From a virus: a stretch of 64,000 nt of DNA. The position numbers were made by a program, and so were the translations under genes. Where the stretch lies: positions 17,740 through 81,739 of the IMG/VR virus record IMGVR_UViG_3300048930_000155, one strand, 5' to 3'. A model generated the notes under the pieces. It had not been told where the DNA came from. It did no database searches and worked only from the letters and a program-made list of their open reading frames with translations. This document shows positions 24,819 to 35,697 of this stretch, in pieces (the stretch's first letter is position 1; every line of letters begins with the position of its first letter).

Positions 24819-27800
24819 GTGGCTGTCCGTACCCTACTTAAGATTGCGGGCCTGTATACCGACCCCAACTCCATTGGATCAGTTCCAGAGGGCGCGCTTG
24901 TTGAAGCTGAGAACGTAATTATCGACAGTGACGACGTACTAGAGTCTCGGCGTGGTTTTAAGGTATACGGCGTGGAGTTTAGTGGCGGCACCGCTAAGCA
25001 GATGCTGGACTATAAGGACACGATCTTAAGACACCATTCTGACTTATTGTCGTACGACTTAGTAGCTAGTCCAGGCACGTTTACTATATATAAAGAGCAA
25101 ATGTGGGTATATGCTAACTCACTTACAAACTCTGGAACTACTGCTACTTATGTTTCTTTTAAGCCACATAAACTAGTTACCGGAGACTCCGTAGTAATTT
25201 CTGGTGCCGATAAAGACGAATATAACGGTACTTTTACCGTTACTGTAAGTAACTCCACTACATTTACCTATACCATGACTGGGACGCCATCAGGCTCCGC
25301 AACTATTCCAGGCCCTGTCCTTGAAGCCAAGACTTACCACATTAATCAGATAGACTCGTCTAATAAGATCCGTGGAGTGGAAGCTGTAAATAGTAACTTT
25401 TATTTCACGTCAGATACTGGCATGAAAAAGTTGGACCGCGTATCTGGATACGTGTCTGAAATTGGAGCCCCTAAAGCTCTGGATACGGACCTAGAATTAG
25501 TAGATGCAGCAACTTCGCCTATAATGCCGCAGAATTCACAAGTAGCTTATCGCGTAGTATGGGGCTATAAAGACTCTAATCAAAACTTAATATTAGGGGC
25601 GCCTAGCACAAGCTCTACAATAGGCTTATCCGCGAGTAGCCTAGCCATCCCAGACTTCAACGCTCTTTTGGATAAATTAGACGACGCTGCCGCAATAAAT
25701 ACCGGCACTCTTACTGATACGGATTACAACACGCTTGCCATAGGAACTACCGCTAGTGCTGTAGAACTAAACGCAGCGCTTAAAGAGCTATGCTTTAAAT
25801 TAGAGGCCGATATTGGCCACTCTAATCCGGACCCCGCAGTTTATGGTAGCACAGGCGTAATCACGAATATTCCTACAGGCACCGCTGGCTCTTCCGTAAT
25901 TATCACTGCCAATAACACGCTATCAGTAGGCGATTCTGTTACCTTAGCCAATACAACCAGCTTTCCATCTATCGACGGTACATACGATATTACTGCTCGT
26001 ACAGCAACTAACTTCACTATTAAAATAGATCAGGCTATTACAGTAGCAGCTACAGGGGTAGACGTGGGCTCGTGGACTAGCGGCATTGCTCAGTACTATC
26101 CTGCACCTGAGGTGGATAATGAGGAAGCCTTCATTGAGCAGCAAGCTTTCTTTGACGAAGTAGTAGATGCTTTAATAGCCGAGCCTAACGCACATATTTC
26201 AGCTCAAGGTACTTTAACTATTCCTACTGGCCTAGCCGGCGCCATATCAGTCACTACTAACGATACGCACCTAATGGCCAATGGCGCTTCCGTGGAGATA
26301 ACAGGATCAACCACTACTCCTAGCATAGACGGCACTTACACTATATCTAACGTAACCGCCACTACATTCGACATTACCGTAGCCGCTGATATAACAGTAT
26401 CAGGTACTGCGGACTATATTGGTCAAGCCCAGTTAGCGGCGAACTTCACCAACGCCATTCAAGGTAAGAACGTTACACTAACCTTTACAGTACCCGAAGG
26501 CATTACAACTAACTACTTCTATCAGATATACAGAACCCAGGCTTCATCAGGTCTTAATATCAATCCTGGCGACGATATGGGCCTAGTATTCGAAAGTAAC
26601 CCTACAGCCCAGCAAATACTAGACGGTATTATCGAAGTGACAGACGAGACGCCAGACGGCTTTAGAGGAGCAGACCTCTACACTAACCCTAGACAAGAGG
26701 GAATACTGCAGGCTAACGAGCAACCCCCTTTTGCCAAAGATGTCGCTATTTATAAAAACATTGCATTCTATGCTAATACTAAGACTCGCCACAAGCGACT
26801 CTTATCATTAACGGGAGTTTCTGGATTAGTGGGAACTTCCTTGTGGGTGGGCAATACTAGGTATGACTTTGTATCCGGTACTCCGGCTAACGGAAATGAA
26901 ATAGAAGTTCAGACTTCTGGCACTCCTGCTCAAAATGTGGACACAACTGCGCGTAACTTAGTCAGGACTATAAACAGATACGCAGATAATACCGCGATAT
27001 ACGCTTACTATATTTCCGGCGTGGACGATATTCCAGGTAAATTACTATTAGAGGCTCGCTCCATAAGTTCTAGTGCGTTTTACGTAATGTCTAACAGCGT
27101 TACAGTAGGTAGCACTAATTTCAGCCCTAGTGTAGCGCCAGAGAATAATCCCATTACATCAATAAGCTCGGCTACCTCAGCAGTAATCACTACCACTACG
27201 GCGCATGGCCTACAGGTAGGCGATCAGGTGTACTTAGTGGACACTGATACCGATGAGCTGTGCGATGGCCTTAGGACTATTACAGCACGATCATCTAATA
27301 CGTTTACTGTTGCAGTGAATACTACTACAAGCGGAAGCACTGCTCGTGGATTCTTTAAAAAAGCAGCACTAGCGGTAGTATCAGATAATGAGGTAACTAA
27401 GAACCGAATCTACTACTCTAAGCAGAATATTTATGAGGCCGTACCTACCCTAAACTTCTTTAACGTAGGTAGTGGTGATAAAGACATACTTAGAATCGTT
27501 GCTCTGCGCGACAGTCTTTTTGTACTTAAAGCAGACGGCGTGTACAGAATCAGTGGCGAGACTACTTCTAGCCTTATTGTGGACGCTTTCGACTTGTCCG
27601 CACAAGTGCGAGGCCCAGACACCGTCGCAATCGGTAATAACCAAATCTACGCATTTTCTAACCAAGGCGTGTGCACCATATCAGATAATGGCGTATTAGT
27701 CATATCCAGACCAGTAGAGGATCAACTATTAAAGCTAGCTCCCAACGCAAATATACCATCTACAGCCTTCGCCGTGTTTTACCAAACTGACCGTAAATAT

Positions 27801-28631
27801 ATCCTGTGGTTACCGGAAGACTCAAATGATACAGTATCGCAAAGAGCGTGGGTATATAATAATGTCACACAAGCGTGGACTAATTGGATACAATCTAAGA
27901 CCTGCGCCATAGTAAATTCCAATGATGACAAGCTTTACCTAGGCGCTTCTGATATTAACGCAATAGAGCAAGAGCGTAAATCATTTACTAGATCAGACTA
28001 TGCTGACCGAGAATACGCACTGTCGATAGTATCATATGATGCTACTAATTCTATCGCCACGTTGTCTAGCGTAGCTAATGTAGCTATAGGCGATATTCTG
28101 GTACAGACCGTTAGTCACACTATGGAACTAGACTACGGATCATATGATTATGAGGTCGAGGCTAAAGTGGTAGCAGTGAACGCGGCTAGATCTACCGTAA
28201 CTGTAGAGACTGTATACGACCTTATAACAGGCCCTATAACGCTCTATAAGGCTTACCAGTGCAAGATCACATGGGCGCCTGAGGATGCGGGCAATGAAGG
28301 TGAAATAAAGCAATTTAGAGAGGCTACAGCGCGTTTTAAGAAGTCTAGGATCACTACGCCAGTGCTGGCCTTTAGTAGTGACTTACAGTCTGGATTTGAA
28401 GAAATACAGTTATTAGGGCCGGGCCTAGGTAACTGGGGCTACTTCCCGTGGGGCGGAGTGCCCTGGGGCGGAGACTCTAGGCAGCGCGGATTTAGAACAT
28501 ACATACCATTAGGTAAGCAGCGATGTAGTTTGCTCAATTGTCAGTTCAAGCATAAAGTCGCTCGAGAAGAGTGGCAGTTAGAGGGCATATCATTAGTAGT
28601 TGAAGTAAGCAGCCCAAGGATTAACAGATAA
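24819..28631 (+). CDS. Tail nozzle / stabilisation protein (tail tubular B-like)
   Basis: 1270 residues from a GTG start, 2 nt after the adaptor stop, with GAGG upstream. The N-terminus 'KIAGLYTDPNSIGSVPEGAL' and 'VIIDSDDVLESRRGFKVYG' is the signature of podovirus nozzle or stabilisation proteins. 'AWVYNNVTQAWTNW' near residue 1010 and 'LGNWGYFPWGGVPWGGDS' near 1210 also fit. Two small Ig-like inserts with 'SVTLANTTSFPSIDGTYDIT' and 'SVEITGSTTTPSIDGTYTIS' lie at about 360-530. It closes the tail and plugs the DNA channel. Confidence 0.75.
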   Translation: MAVRTLLKIAGLYTDPNSIGSVPEGALVEAENVIIDSDDVLESRRGFKVYGVEFSGGTAKQMLDYKDTILRHHSDLLSYDLVASPGTFTIYKEQMWVYANSLTNSGTTATYVSFKPHKLVTGDSVVISGADKDEYNGTFTVTVSNSTTFTYTMTGTPSGSATIPGPVLEAKTYHINQIDSSNKIRGVEAVNSNFYFTSDTGMKKLDRVSGYVSEIGAPKALDTDLELVDAATSPIMPQNSQVAYRVVWGYKDSNQNLILGAPSTSSTIGLSASSLAIPDFNALLDKLDDAAAINTGTLTDTDYNTLAIGTTASAVELNAALKELCFKLEADIGHSNPDPAVYGSTGVITNIPTGTAGSSVIITANNTLSVGDSVTLANTTSFPSIDGTYDITARTATNFTIKIDQAITVAATGVDVGSWTSGIAQYYPAPEVDNEEAFIEQQAFFDEVVDALIAEPNAHISAQGTLTIPTGLAGAISVTTNDTHLMANGASVEITGSTTTPSIDGTYTISNVTATTFDITVAADITVSGTADYIGQAQLAANFTNAIQGKNVTLTFTVPEGITTNYFYQIYRTQASSGLNINPGDDMGLVFESNPTAQQILDGIIEVTDETPDGFRGADLYTNPRQEGILQANEQPPFAKDVAIYKNIAFYANTKTRHKRLLSLTGVSGLVGTSLWVGNTRYDFVSGTPANGNEIEVQTSGTPAQNVDTTARNLVRTINRYADNTAIYAYYISGVDDIPGKLLLEARSISSSAFYVMSNSVTVGSTNFSPSVAPENNPITSISSATSAVITTTTAHGLQVGDQVYLVDTDTDELCDGLRTITARSSNTFTVAVNTTTSGSTARGFFKKAALAVVSDNEVTKNRIYYSKQNIYEAVPTLNFFNVGSGDKDILRIVALRDSLFVLKADGVYRISGETTSSLIVDAFDLSAQVRGPDTVAIGNNQIYAFSNQGVCTISDNGVLVISRPVEDQLLKLAPNANIPSTAFAVFYQTDRKYILWLPEDSNDTVSQRAWVYNNVTQAWTNWIQSKTCAIVNSNDDKLYLGASDINAIEQERKSFTRSDYADREYALSIVSYDATNSIATLSSVANVAIGDILVQTVSHTMELDYGSYDYEVEAKVVAVNAARSTVTVETVYDLITGPITLYKAYQCKITWAPEDAGNEGEIKQFREATARFKKSRITTPVLAFSSDLQSGFEEIQLLGPGLGNWGYFPWGGVPWGGDSRQRGFRTYIPLGKQRCSLLNCQFKHKVAREEWQLEGISLVVEVSSPRINR

Positions 28632-29032
28632 TGGCGCGAATAAAACTTAAGCGAATCTTGTCTGAAGATTTGCCTTCGCAATATTCAGATTTGACTGATA
28701 AGCTGCTATTACCGATTAATGACGCGATTGATAGTTTATCTAACGCCATGAACAATAATCTTTCTGTTGCCGATAATCTTTCGGCACAGGAGACTGTTCT
28801 GGACGTTAGTACGCTACCTACAAATGCCTCCCCATTGTTTTTTAGAAGTACTTTAAAGGGCCCGTGTCGCGGCATCGTTTGTATAGCCGCTGAGCTGATT
28901 GGACAAGGTACTCAGCCCACTGGCCAGCCCTTCTTTACATTTGAATCCGCCGGTGCTAATATAAAAGTAACTAATATCACCAACTTAACTGCAGGATCGC
29001 GGTATTCATTACGTATTTACTGTTTCACATAG
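28631..29032 (+). CDS. Small virion protein after the nozzle gene
   Basis: 133 residues. The ATG overlaps the nozzle TAA by one base (TAATG), indicating coupled translation. The N-terminus is helical ('YSDLTDKLLLPINDAIDSLS'), the C-terminus a small beta domain. No family recognised; probably a tail component. Confidence 0.45.
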   Translation: MARIKLKRILSEDLPSQYSDLTDKLLLPINDAIDSLSNAMNNNLSVADNLSAQETVLDVSTLPTNASPLFFRSTLKGPCRGIVCIAAELIGQGTQPTGQPFFTFESAGANIKVTNITNLTAGSRYSLRIYCFT

Positions 29033-29059
29033 CATTAAACAAATTATTAATAGGGAAGT

Positions 29060-30481
29060 ATGGCCACAATTCTTAAACAAAATCAAGATAAAGCAAAGGA
29101 TCAAGCAGTTGACGCTCAAGGTGAACAATCTACTTTTGCAACATCTTCAGGCCAATCTTCTATGGCAGGTCAGGGTGGCGGTCAAGCTCCTCAAGCGGGT
29201 CAAGCGGCCCCCCAAGGACCTTCTAGTTCTGGAAGTTTCACTAACGTAAGAAATTTTATTAAAGCTAATCAAGGCAATCAACTAGGCCAAATGGTTAAGG
29301 GCAAGACTCAAGAAGAGAAGCAAAAAGCAGCTAGCACTTTATCCCAGGCGCAAAATACACTAGGCGGACAATTAGGCGTCGTTCGTGATCAAGTTGATGC
29401 GTCTAAGGATAAAGTTACCGATGCTATTACAGCGCTAAGCCAGAACTCGTATTCTCCAGATCAAGCAAAAGCTGAACAATCTATTGCGGATATTTCAACT
29501 GCATATAACATGCAGTATGCTGGTCCTGACCAACTGGGTAGTCAGGATAAAATCGCGGCTCAGGCTCAGAACCTATCACAAATAGGGCAAGCCGCTAAAT
29601 CAGACCCAGGGCGCGCCGCGCTACTCCAAAGATTCTTCGGAAGACAGAATCCTACCTACACATCCGGCCAAACATCTTTAGACAATCTGTTGCTTGGTCA
29701 ACAAACTCGAGAACTATCAGACATTAGGCGACAAGCTCCAGAATTTCAAAAACAAGCTGCCATGGCCAGACAGCAAGCAGCAGCAGACATAGCTGGAGTT
29801 CAGGGGGATATTGGACAGTTAAAGACTGATACTGGAGCGCAAGTTGGTAAAGTTCTGACTCAGGCAGAGGCTACTGCTAAACAACGTGCACAAGAAGAGG
29901 CTAACAGAGTTATTAAACAGGACGCGGATGCTGCCAGAGCGGCCATGAAGAATTTCAACTTTGACCTGAGTCGCCAGGCACCAGAACAGAAAAAGGGCGA
30001 GCTGCCGCCACTTTGGAGTGGATTTTCCGGCGATACTTCGGCGTACCTAGGATTCACAGCGTCTGATGATATGCTTAGGAATATGGGGGTGCTACCACAG
30101 AATGCATTCGCCCAACAACTTTCATCTGGAGATTTTGGCACAATCTCACAACTTGATCCAATTAAGGCTGCCGTGTATGCTAAATTAGCTGATGCCGTAC
30201 AAGGTACTACGCAGTTCCGAGCTGGACAAACAGCTCAATCGTTATCAAACGCTGCGGTGGACGCTAATAAAATTGCAGCAGTACATCAGGACATAGCGCG
30301 TCAACTTGAGCCGCTTTTGCGAGGGCGCCGAATAGGTAATTCTATGGAATCTGCTTACGATGCGCTTCATAAGCAGTCTATGCGTAAGGACTTAGGATAT
30401 GCATCTGACGCGAAATATGCGGGCATTGTTAGAAACGCTGCTAGCGACGCATTACGTAAGGTTTTAGCTCAGTATAAATAA
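29060..30481 (+). CDS. Internal-virion-type protein 1
   Basis: 473 residues. The first 55 are Gln, Gly and Ser rich. 'GSFTNVRNFIKANQGNQLGQ' at about 58-77 is a motif that I associate with podovirus virion proteins encoded after the nozzle gene. The remainder is long Ala/Gln helices ('FQKQAAMARQQAAADIAGVQ'). It starts a block of four large helical proteins typical of internal proteins ejected with the DNA. Exact role unknown. Confidence 0.55.
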   Translation: MATILKQNQDKAKDQAVDAQGEQSTFATSSGQSSMAGQGGGQAPQAGQAAPQGPSSSGSFTNVRNFIKANQGNQLGQMVKGKTQEEKQKAASTLSQAQNTLGGQLGVVRDQVDASKDKVTDAITALSQNSYSPDQAKAEQSIADISTAYNMQYAGPDQLGSQDKIAAQAQNLSQIGQAAKSDPGRAALLQRFFGRQNPTYTSGQTSLDNLLLGQQTRELSDIRRQAPEFQKQAAMARQQAAADIAGVQGDIGQLKTDTGAQVGKVLTQAEATAKQRAQEEANRVIKQDADAARAAMKNFNFDLSRQAPEQKKGELPPLWSGFSGDTSAYLGFTASDDMLRNMGVLPQNAFAQQLSSGDFGTISQLDPIKAAVYAKLADAVQGTTQFRAGQTAQSLSNAAVDANKIAAVHQDIARQLEPLLRGRRIGNSMESAYDALHKQSMRKDLGYASDAKYAGIVRNAASDALRKVLAQYK

Positions 30482-30493
30482 AAGGGAAACACT

Positions 30494-31528
30494 ATGGTAA
30501 ATAAACTAGGTACAGCATTAGGCGGAGCAGCTAGCGGAGCGGCTGCCGGAACAGCTATTTTACCCGGATGGGGCACGGCAATTGGCGGGATTATCGGAGG
30601 ATTAGGTGGGCTAATTAGCGGCGGGGAATCTGCTGAAGCAAAGGCTGCTAGAGAAGCCGCTGACGACATTAAAAATAACTGGGAGATAGCAACCCCCGAA
30701 CAACGTCAATATGCTCTGGAGTATTATCAAAGCGTCGGACAATTTAGCCCAGAAATGGAAGCCGCCATACTTCAAGAAGCCTCAGCAGCGGAGCAAATAT
30801 CGTTAGACCCGGCGTATCAACAGGCTCAGCGTGATGCTCTAGCTCGTCTCGAACTTAAACTTCAAGGTGGAGGTTTTGACTTGGAAGACGAGGCTAGAAT
30901 GCTCCAAGCTCAGCGAGATGCCGCTAGGGATGCTCAAGGCAATCGCGAAGCAATTATGGCCCGTATGGCTCAGCAAGGTATGTCAGGAGCTGGACAAGAG
31001 TTGGCCATGCAGTTGCAGGCAGCTCAAGGCGCGCAAGATATGCAAGCTCAGCAGCAACTTAATATTGCCGCAGAAGCTAACCGCAGACAAGGGCAGCTTA
31101 TTCAAGATAAATTTAATTTAGCCCGTAATATGCAGCAAGATGAATATGGGCGAGATATTGGATTAGCAGATAGGCGCGATGCGCTGTCTAGGTTTAACGT
31201 ACAAACTAGACAAGACGTACAGCAGCGTAACGTTGATCGCAGTAATCAGGCACAACAGTACGACCTTCAGTACGCCAGGGATCTTAGCAATAAAAACGTA
31301 GATCTACGTAATACATACGCACAAGATCAGCGTAATCAAAGGTTGGCCGCGGCTGCTGATAAGAACCAGGGCCTGTTAGCTAGGCATGGAATGGCTACTA
31401 CTGCAGGCAAGGCACAAGATGCGACTGAAGCTGCGGCTTCAAAGGGCTGGATCGATACTATGACTGGTGCCGGTACCGTCGCTGTAGGCGCAAAAAACGC
31501 TGGACTACTCGGCACTAAAAAAGTATAA
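30494..31528 (+). CDS. Internal-virion-type protein 2 with glycine-zipper membrane segment
   Basis: 344 residues. Residues 5-45 form a glycine-zipper hydrophobic region ('ALGGAASGAAAGTAILPGWG', 'AIGGIIGGLGGLI'), as in proteins that enter host membranes during ejection. The rest is a very Gln/Ala/Arg-rich helical rod ('QGMSGAGQELAMQLQAAQGA', 'QAQQYDLQYARDLSNKNVDL'). Ejection-pore role inferred from composition and position. Confidence 0.55.
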   Translation: MVNKLGTALGGAASGAAAGTAILPGWGTAIGGIIGGLGGLISGGESAEAKAAREAADDIKNNWEIATPEQRQYALEYYQSVGQFSPEMEAAILQEASAAEQISLDPAYQQAQRDALARLELKLQGGGFDLEDEARMLQAQRDAARDAQGNREAIMARMAQQGMSGAGQELAMQLQAAQGAQDMQAQQQLNIAAEANRRQGQLIQDKFNLARNMQQDEYGRDIGLADRRDALSRFNVQTRQDVQQRNVDRSNQAQQYDLQYARDLSNKNVDLRNTYAQDQRNQRLAAAADKNQGLLARHGMATTAGKAQDATEAAASKGWIDTMTGAGTVAVGAKNAGLLGTKKV

Positions 31529-31541
31529 TAAGGACTGATTT

Positions 31542-33194
31542 ATGAAAAAGAAGCCGTCATATCTAGAAACCCTGTCCTCACTGTTCCCGTTATCTTCTGA
31601 ACCCTTGGCTTCTAGCGCACCCGCATCTCAAGATGGCTTTATTCAAGAGGCGTTGGCAAATATTGCTACGGCACCGGCACAACCATCGCCCGCGCCTGTA
31701 CAGCCAGATGCTCCGGCACCGGAGATAGAAACCCCAGTATCTAAGATGTTAGCGGACCTTTCTAATCTAACTACGCCAACACCTCCAGACGCTACAGAAG
31801 ATACCGCAGCCAAGCCGGCCAATAAAGCCCCTGCCGAACCTAAGGCACCAGCGCTCCCCAGCTCATCAGATTCATCCCTCATGGAAGAAGAGCTTTCAGC
31901 TAAGTCTAAGCGAGACGCACGAGCGTCCGAGCTTAATAGGCTGTATCCGGTCGAACAGCCTGATAATTCTATGGCGCTGCTCACCATGCTTCGAGGAGCT
32001 GCACAAATGGGCGGCGGACTTGCTAGCAGAGTGCAGGGAGTAGATGTAAAGCCCGACGTTAGCGGAATAGATGCCGCTCAAAAAGACATTACCACAATGC
32101 AGAAAATGCTGCAAGATGCCACTAAAATGAAAATGGACCGAGATAAGTACGGCATGGATATGCGCCTAGAGGCTGAAAAAGACGACCCTAATAGTCAAAT
32201 ATCCCAGACGTATCGCACAGTCGCTGAGAAAGCTGGCCTAAAGCTTAAGGGCAATGAAACTGCGCGAGCGCTAGAGGGCGTTCTTGGTAAGGGCGTGCTG
32301 GGCGGAGGCGACGGTAAATTCGTGTATATGGGCGCAGTTGAGGGCGGACACCCTGCCTGGTATAATACCCAAACTCGACAACTATCAATTGAGCCTAACG
32401 TTAAGATGGCCGAGAAGGGCCAGCTTATGAAAGATTTGGACACAGGCGAAAATAAGATATTCCTGCCCCGCTCCAAAACTACTATCCCATTAGGGCAAAA
32501 AGCTGCACTTGATCTACCTACTGACAGACCATTAACTTACAATGAGCAAATTAGAAAAGATTATTACGATTTAAATAGAGCACAAAAAGATAAAGTAATG
32601 GATTTCCGTGACCAAGTCACTAAGGATAAACTAGTGGCAGAGGCTAGGGATTCTTTGATGTCCGTGGACATGGCTCTATCTTTGATAGACGCAAATATTC
32701 CAGGCTCAGGCGGAGCTATCAAGCGCGGACTACTTAAGATGTTTGAGAGTGGTGGCCGCTTTACTAACGAAGACGTTCAGCAATTCGGCGGCGAGCAGAG
32801 CGCCTTAGCGCGACTTACCAGAATGGCTATTCTTGAAACTCAAGGTAAGGACTTGTCTCCAGACGATCAAAAGTACGCCAAACAGCTAGCGTTAGTTATT
32901 CAGCGAAAAACTCAGGATAAGCTCAAAGAAGCTACAAATCGTTATACAGAGGACTTAGTTAGGATTGGGGTACCAGAGCAAACTGCTGGTCGCGCCATAC
33001 TTGGTGGGCTAATTGACACACCAACGTTATGGATTGATCCTAAAACCAAAAGAAAAGTAGCAGTATCTAATGCGCAGTCTGCGGCGGCTTTAAGTAAAGG
33101 CCTTCTCCCGCCTTGGCACGCCGAAGAGGCGAATTTACAGACAGAATTAACTAAATACGAAGAGGCTGCCGCTAAAGCAGCTAAAGGTAAATAG
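31542..33194 (+). CDS. Internal-virion-type protein 3
   Basis: 550 residues, ATG behind AAGGAC. Residues 30-110 are Pro/Ala rich and disordered. From about 125 the protein is helical, with a central globular part ('FVYMGAVEGGHPAWYNTQTR') and 'RGLLKMFESGGRFTNEDVQQ'. Its place in the run of ejection-type proteins and its size suit an internal core protein. No enzymatic motif is visible. Confidence 0.5.
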   Translation: MKKKPSYLETLSSLFPLSSEPLASSAPASQDGFIQEALANIATAPAQPSPAPVQPDAPAPEIETPVSKMLADLSNLTTPTPPDATEDTAAKPANKAPAEPKAPALPSSSDSSLMEEELSAKSKRDARASELNRLYPVEQPDNSMALLTMLRGAAQMGGGLASRVQGVDVKPDVSGIDAAQKDITTMQKMLQDATKMKMDRDKYGMDMRLEAEKDDPNSQISQTYRTVAEKAGLKLKGNETARALEGVLGKGVLGGGDGKFVYMGAVEGGHPAWYNTQTRQLSIEPNVKMAEKGQLMKDLDTGENKIFLPRSKTTIPLGQKAALDLPTDRPLTYNEQIRKDYYDLNRAQKDKVMDFRDQVTKDKLVAEARDSLMSVDMALSLIDANIPGSGGAIKRGLLKMFESGGRFTNEDVQQFGGEQSALARLTRMAILETQGKDLSPDDQKYAKQLALVIQRKTQDKLKEATNRYTEDLVRIGVPEQTAGRAILGGLIDTPTLWIDPKTKRKVAVSNAQSAAALSKGLLPPWHAEEANLQTELTKYEEAAAKAAKGK

Positions 33195-33200
33195 TAACTT

Positions 33201-35687
33201 ATGGCTAAAGACGACGTAGTTGACTTTGAAGATTTCTTAGCAGAGCAGGGCGAGTCATCGCCTGAAGGCTCAGATAATTCACAAGCTGCGTTGCTAGGCT
33301 CTTCCCCACAGGCACTAAAAGCCGGCGTAGAAGAAGGTAAGAAGCTACAGGCGGAGGCATTTGCAAACCAACTAGCAGCCGAAAATCTTACTAAAAAAGA
33401 AACTCCTGCTGATCTATTAGGAGGTGCTATCAAGACTGGGGCCGCTGCCGGACTAGGCGCCGCTGAAGGCTTAACCTATGACCTACTGGATGACGCTTTA
33501 GGCTTAATGCCAGGAGTAGACTCTAAGGACTTTAGACGAGCTTTTGACGAGCTGTATGAATCTAGCCCAAAAGCCTACACCGCTGGTAAAATATTAGGCA
33601 CAGTCGCCCCCATGGCAATATCGCCAGTAGGTGCCGCGCCAGCAGCCCTCTCAAGATTACCAATGCTATCCAAAGCAGCGCAACTAGCCTACGCCCCCGC
33701 CACTAAAGCAGTACAGGCTGCAGCTAAGACTAAGGACCTGGGATACTTTGGTAGATTGCTAGGCTCGTCCGGCGACATTGCGACGGCTACAGCCCTGTCT
33801 GCTGCCGGTAGGACAGAAGGAGATAAGTTAGATGCCGTAAGCGAAGCTTTATCTTCCCCTGCCCATATCCTTCCTCAATTAGCTAACGTCCCGTTACAGA
33901 CTACGCCCGCATTATTGAATCTACTGTCTAAGACTAGTCCAGCTCAGAGCGCTAAGTTTGGTAAAGAATTTACAAAGACTACCGGACTTATGCCAGGTTC
34001 TAGAGAAGGTCGCGAACTAGCGCTATCTGAAATTCAACAAGTAGCGCGAGAAATTGGCGAACCCTTAACCGCAGCCGCTGCAGCTAAGAAGCAGCAAGCA
34101 TACGCAGGCCTGATGAAATCTGCAAATGAAATCTTAGAATTAACTTCAGCAGCTAAGTCTAAAAGCGCTAAAGAAATAGATACCATTGTTCGTCAAATGG
34201 CAGCGTCCGACAGTCCGACAGATATTTCTAAGCTAGCGGACAAAGTTCGTAAAATAGCAGAAAAATTTGATATGTCTCCAGACGAAGCACCAATTGCAGC
34301 TAAAGTCATGAAAATGGTAGATGATCTTTCTATAGTCAAGCCTGAGGCGAAACTAACTAGGACTGAGGCGCTAACTAGAAAACTAGATCCAGAGACTGGC
34401 CTTCCAGTAGACACTACTAAAACTACCTTACGAAGTAAGGACGTGGACGTAAGTTCTGAAGACTTGCAGAAGCTCTTGGACGATACTAAGGCTATGCAGT
34501 CTAAACAAGGACAGACTGCCCAAGGACTTACAGAAGGCCCTGCTGGAACAACAGAGACGGTGAGTCGTACTGATGAGCTTACTATACCTGCCGTCACTAG
34601 AACTGAAGCTCCTATTAAAGACTTATACAAAATACATAAGGCACTGTCAGACAAAGTTCAAATGACTAGCGACCCGGCTACACAGCTTGGATTTAAAAAG
34701 ATGTTGGCTGAAGTTGAGGGTGCCATGCTGAACGAAAGCACAGCTAAGCAGTTCCTAGAAAGTCGAAAACTTTACGCTAAACAGGCACAGCTAGGTAGGA
34801 CCGCTAAAGATACTGAATTAACTGAGTCGGTAGTTAGTCCTCAATTCACTGACTGGCTCGCTAATTTGTCAGACCAGACTCGCTCAGGAGCGCAAACAGA
34901 GCGCGTAAACGTTGAAGCGCTATTAAAGTCAGTTTCTGACCAACCTACTGCACAACGAGTTTTGGCTGAAAGCGAAGCTTCAGGAAAAGCCTTTAAGCAA
35001 GCAGAGGCTATACGCAATAAGTTCTTAGATGCGTCTTCCTCTGTGCCTGGACGAGAGTTCAGAGGGATAGAGGCGGCTATAGGTACGGCAGACCCTACTA
35101 ATATGGGCCTCCGTTCTACAGAACAAGGAAAAGATTTACAAGCAGCGGCAGAATTTCTAGCTCCTGGTCTTACGACTGAGAAGACGCCTAAAATTGAGCG
35201 TGCCGGCAAACTAGGTAAAATGCTAAACTTGACAGCAGAGCCGGATACTAATTTTGCATCTGGAGGGGTTACTGGAACCGTAATGAAATTGGCTCAGTCA
35301 GAGGGCGGCGGTATTTCTGGTATTCCATATACCCTAGGCGGATTAGCACAAAAAGCCGAGGACATCGCAGTAAAGACGCCCGCAGGCATCGTTAAGTCGG
35401 CCGCTAAGACATTCTCCGATTTACCTGACGAACAGTTAATGGCTAAGTCTGAGGAACTTATTAGAAAAGGCTATAAAGGCTTAGGCGCCCTAGCTAAGTC
35501 CGCAATTGGCCCAACTAACATCAGCCGGAATGCTGCCCTATTCATGCTTAGCCAAGATCCTGGTCTAAAGTCAGAATATGCAAGAGCATTAGAGGCGGGA
35601 GATTTAGAGTCATCAGACGTCACTTCGTTTGATAATATGGACGCTATACCTTTTGACCAATTTGATAAGGATAATTCTGACAAGTAA
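33201..35687 (+). CDS. Internal-virion-type protein 4 (828 aa)
   Basis: 828 residues. A Gly/Ala segment at about 75-95 ('GGAIKTGAAAGLGAAEGLTY') is followed by long Ala/Lys/Glu helices. The middle (about 300-520) is coiled-coil-like with Ser/Thr-rich linkers, and the C-terminus is acidic ('SSDVTSFDNMDAIPFDQFDK'). Large, helical and last in the virion block, like the big ejection proteins of podoviruses. No transglycosylase motif is evident. Confidence 0.5.
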   Translation: MAKDDVVDFEDFLAEQGESSPEGSDNSQAALLGSSPQALKAGVEEGKKLQAEAFANQLAAENLTKKETPADLLGGAIKTGAAAGLGAAEGLTYDLLDDALGLMPGVDSKDFRRAFDELYESSPKAYTAGKILGTVAPMAISPVGAAPAALSRLPMLSKAAQLAYAPATKAVQAAAKTKDLGYFGRLLGSSGDIATATALSAAGRTEGDKLDAVSEALSSPAHILPQLANVPLQTTPALLNLLSKTSPAQSAKFGKEFTKTTGLMPGSREGRELALSEIQQVAREIGEPLTAAAAAKKQQAYAGLMKSANEILELTSAAKSKSAKEIDTIVRQMAASDSPTDISKLADKVRKIAEKFDMSPDEAPIAAKVMKMVDDLSIVKPEAKLTRTEALTRKLDPETGLPVDTTKTTLRSKDVDVSSEDLQKLLDDTKAMQSKQGQTAQGLTEGPAGTTETVSRTDELTIPAVTRTEAPIKDLYKIHKALSDKVQMTSDPATQLGFKKMLAEVEGAMLNESTAKQFLESRKLYAKQAQLGRTAKDTELTESVVSPQFTDWLANLSDQTRSGAQTERVNVEALLKSVSDQPTAQRVLAESEASGKAFKQAEAIRNKFLDASSSVPGREFRGIEAAIGTADPTNMGLRSTEQGKDLQAAAEFLAPGLTTEKTPKIERAGKLGKMLNLTAEPDTNFASGGVTGTVMKLAQSEGGGISGIPYTLGGLAQKAEDIAVKTPAGIVKSAAKTFSDLPDEQLMAKSEELIRKGYKGLGALAKSAIGPTNISRNAALFMLSQDPGLKSEYARALEAGDLESSDVTSFDNMDAIPFDQFDKDNSDK

Positions 35688-35697
35688 TAGGTGATTT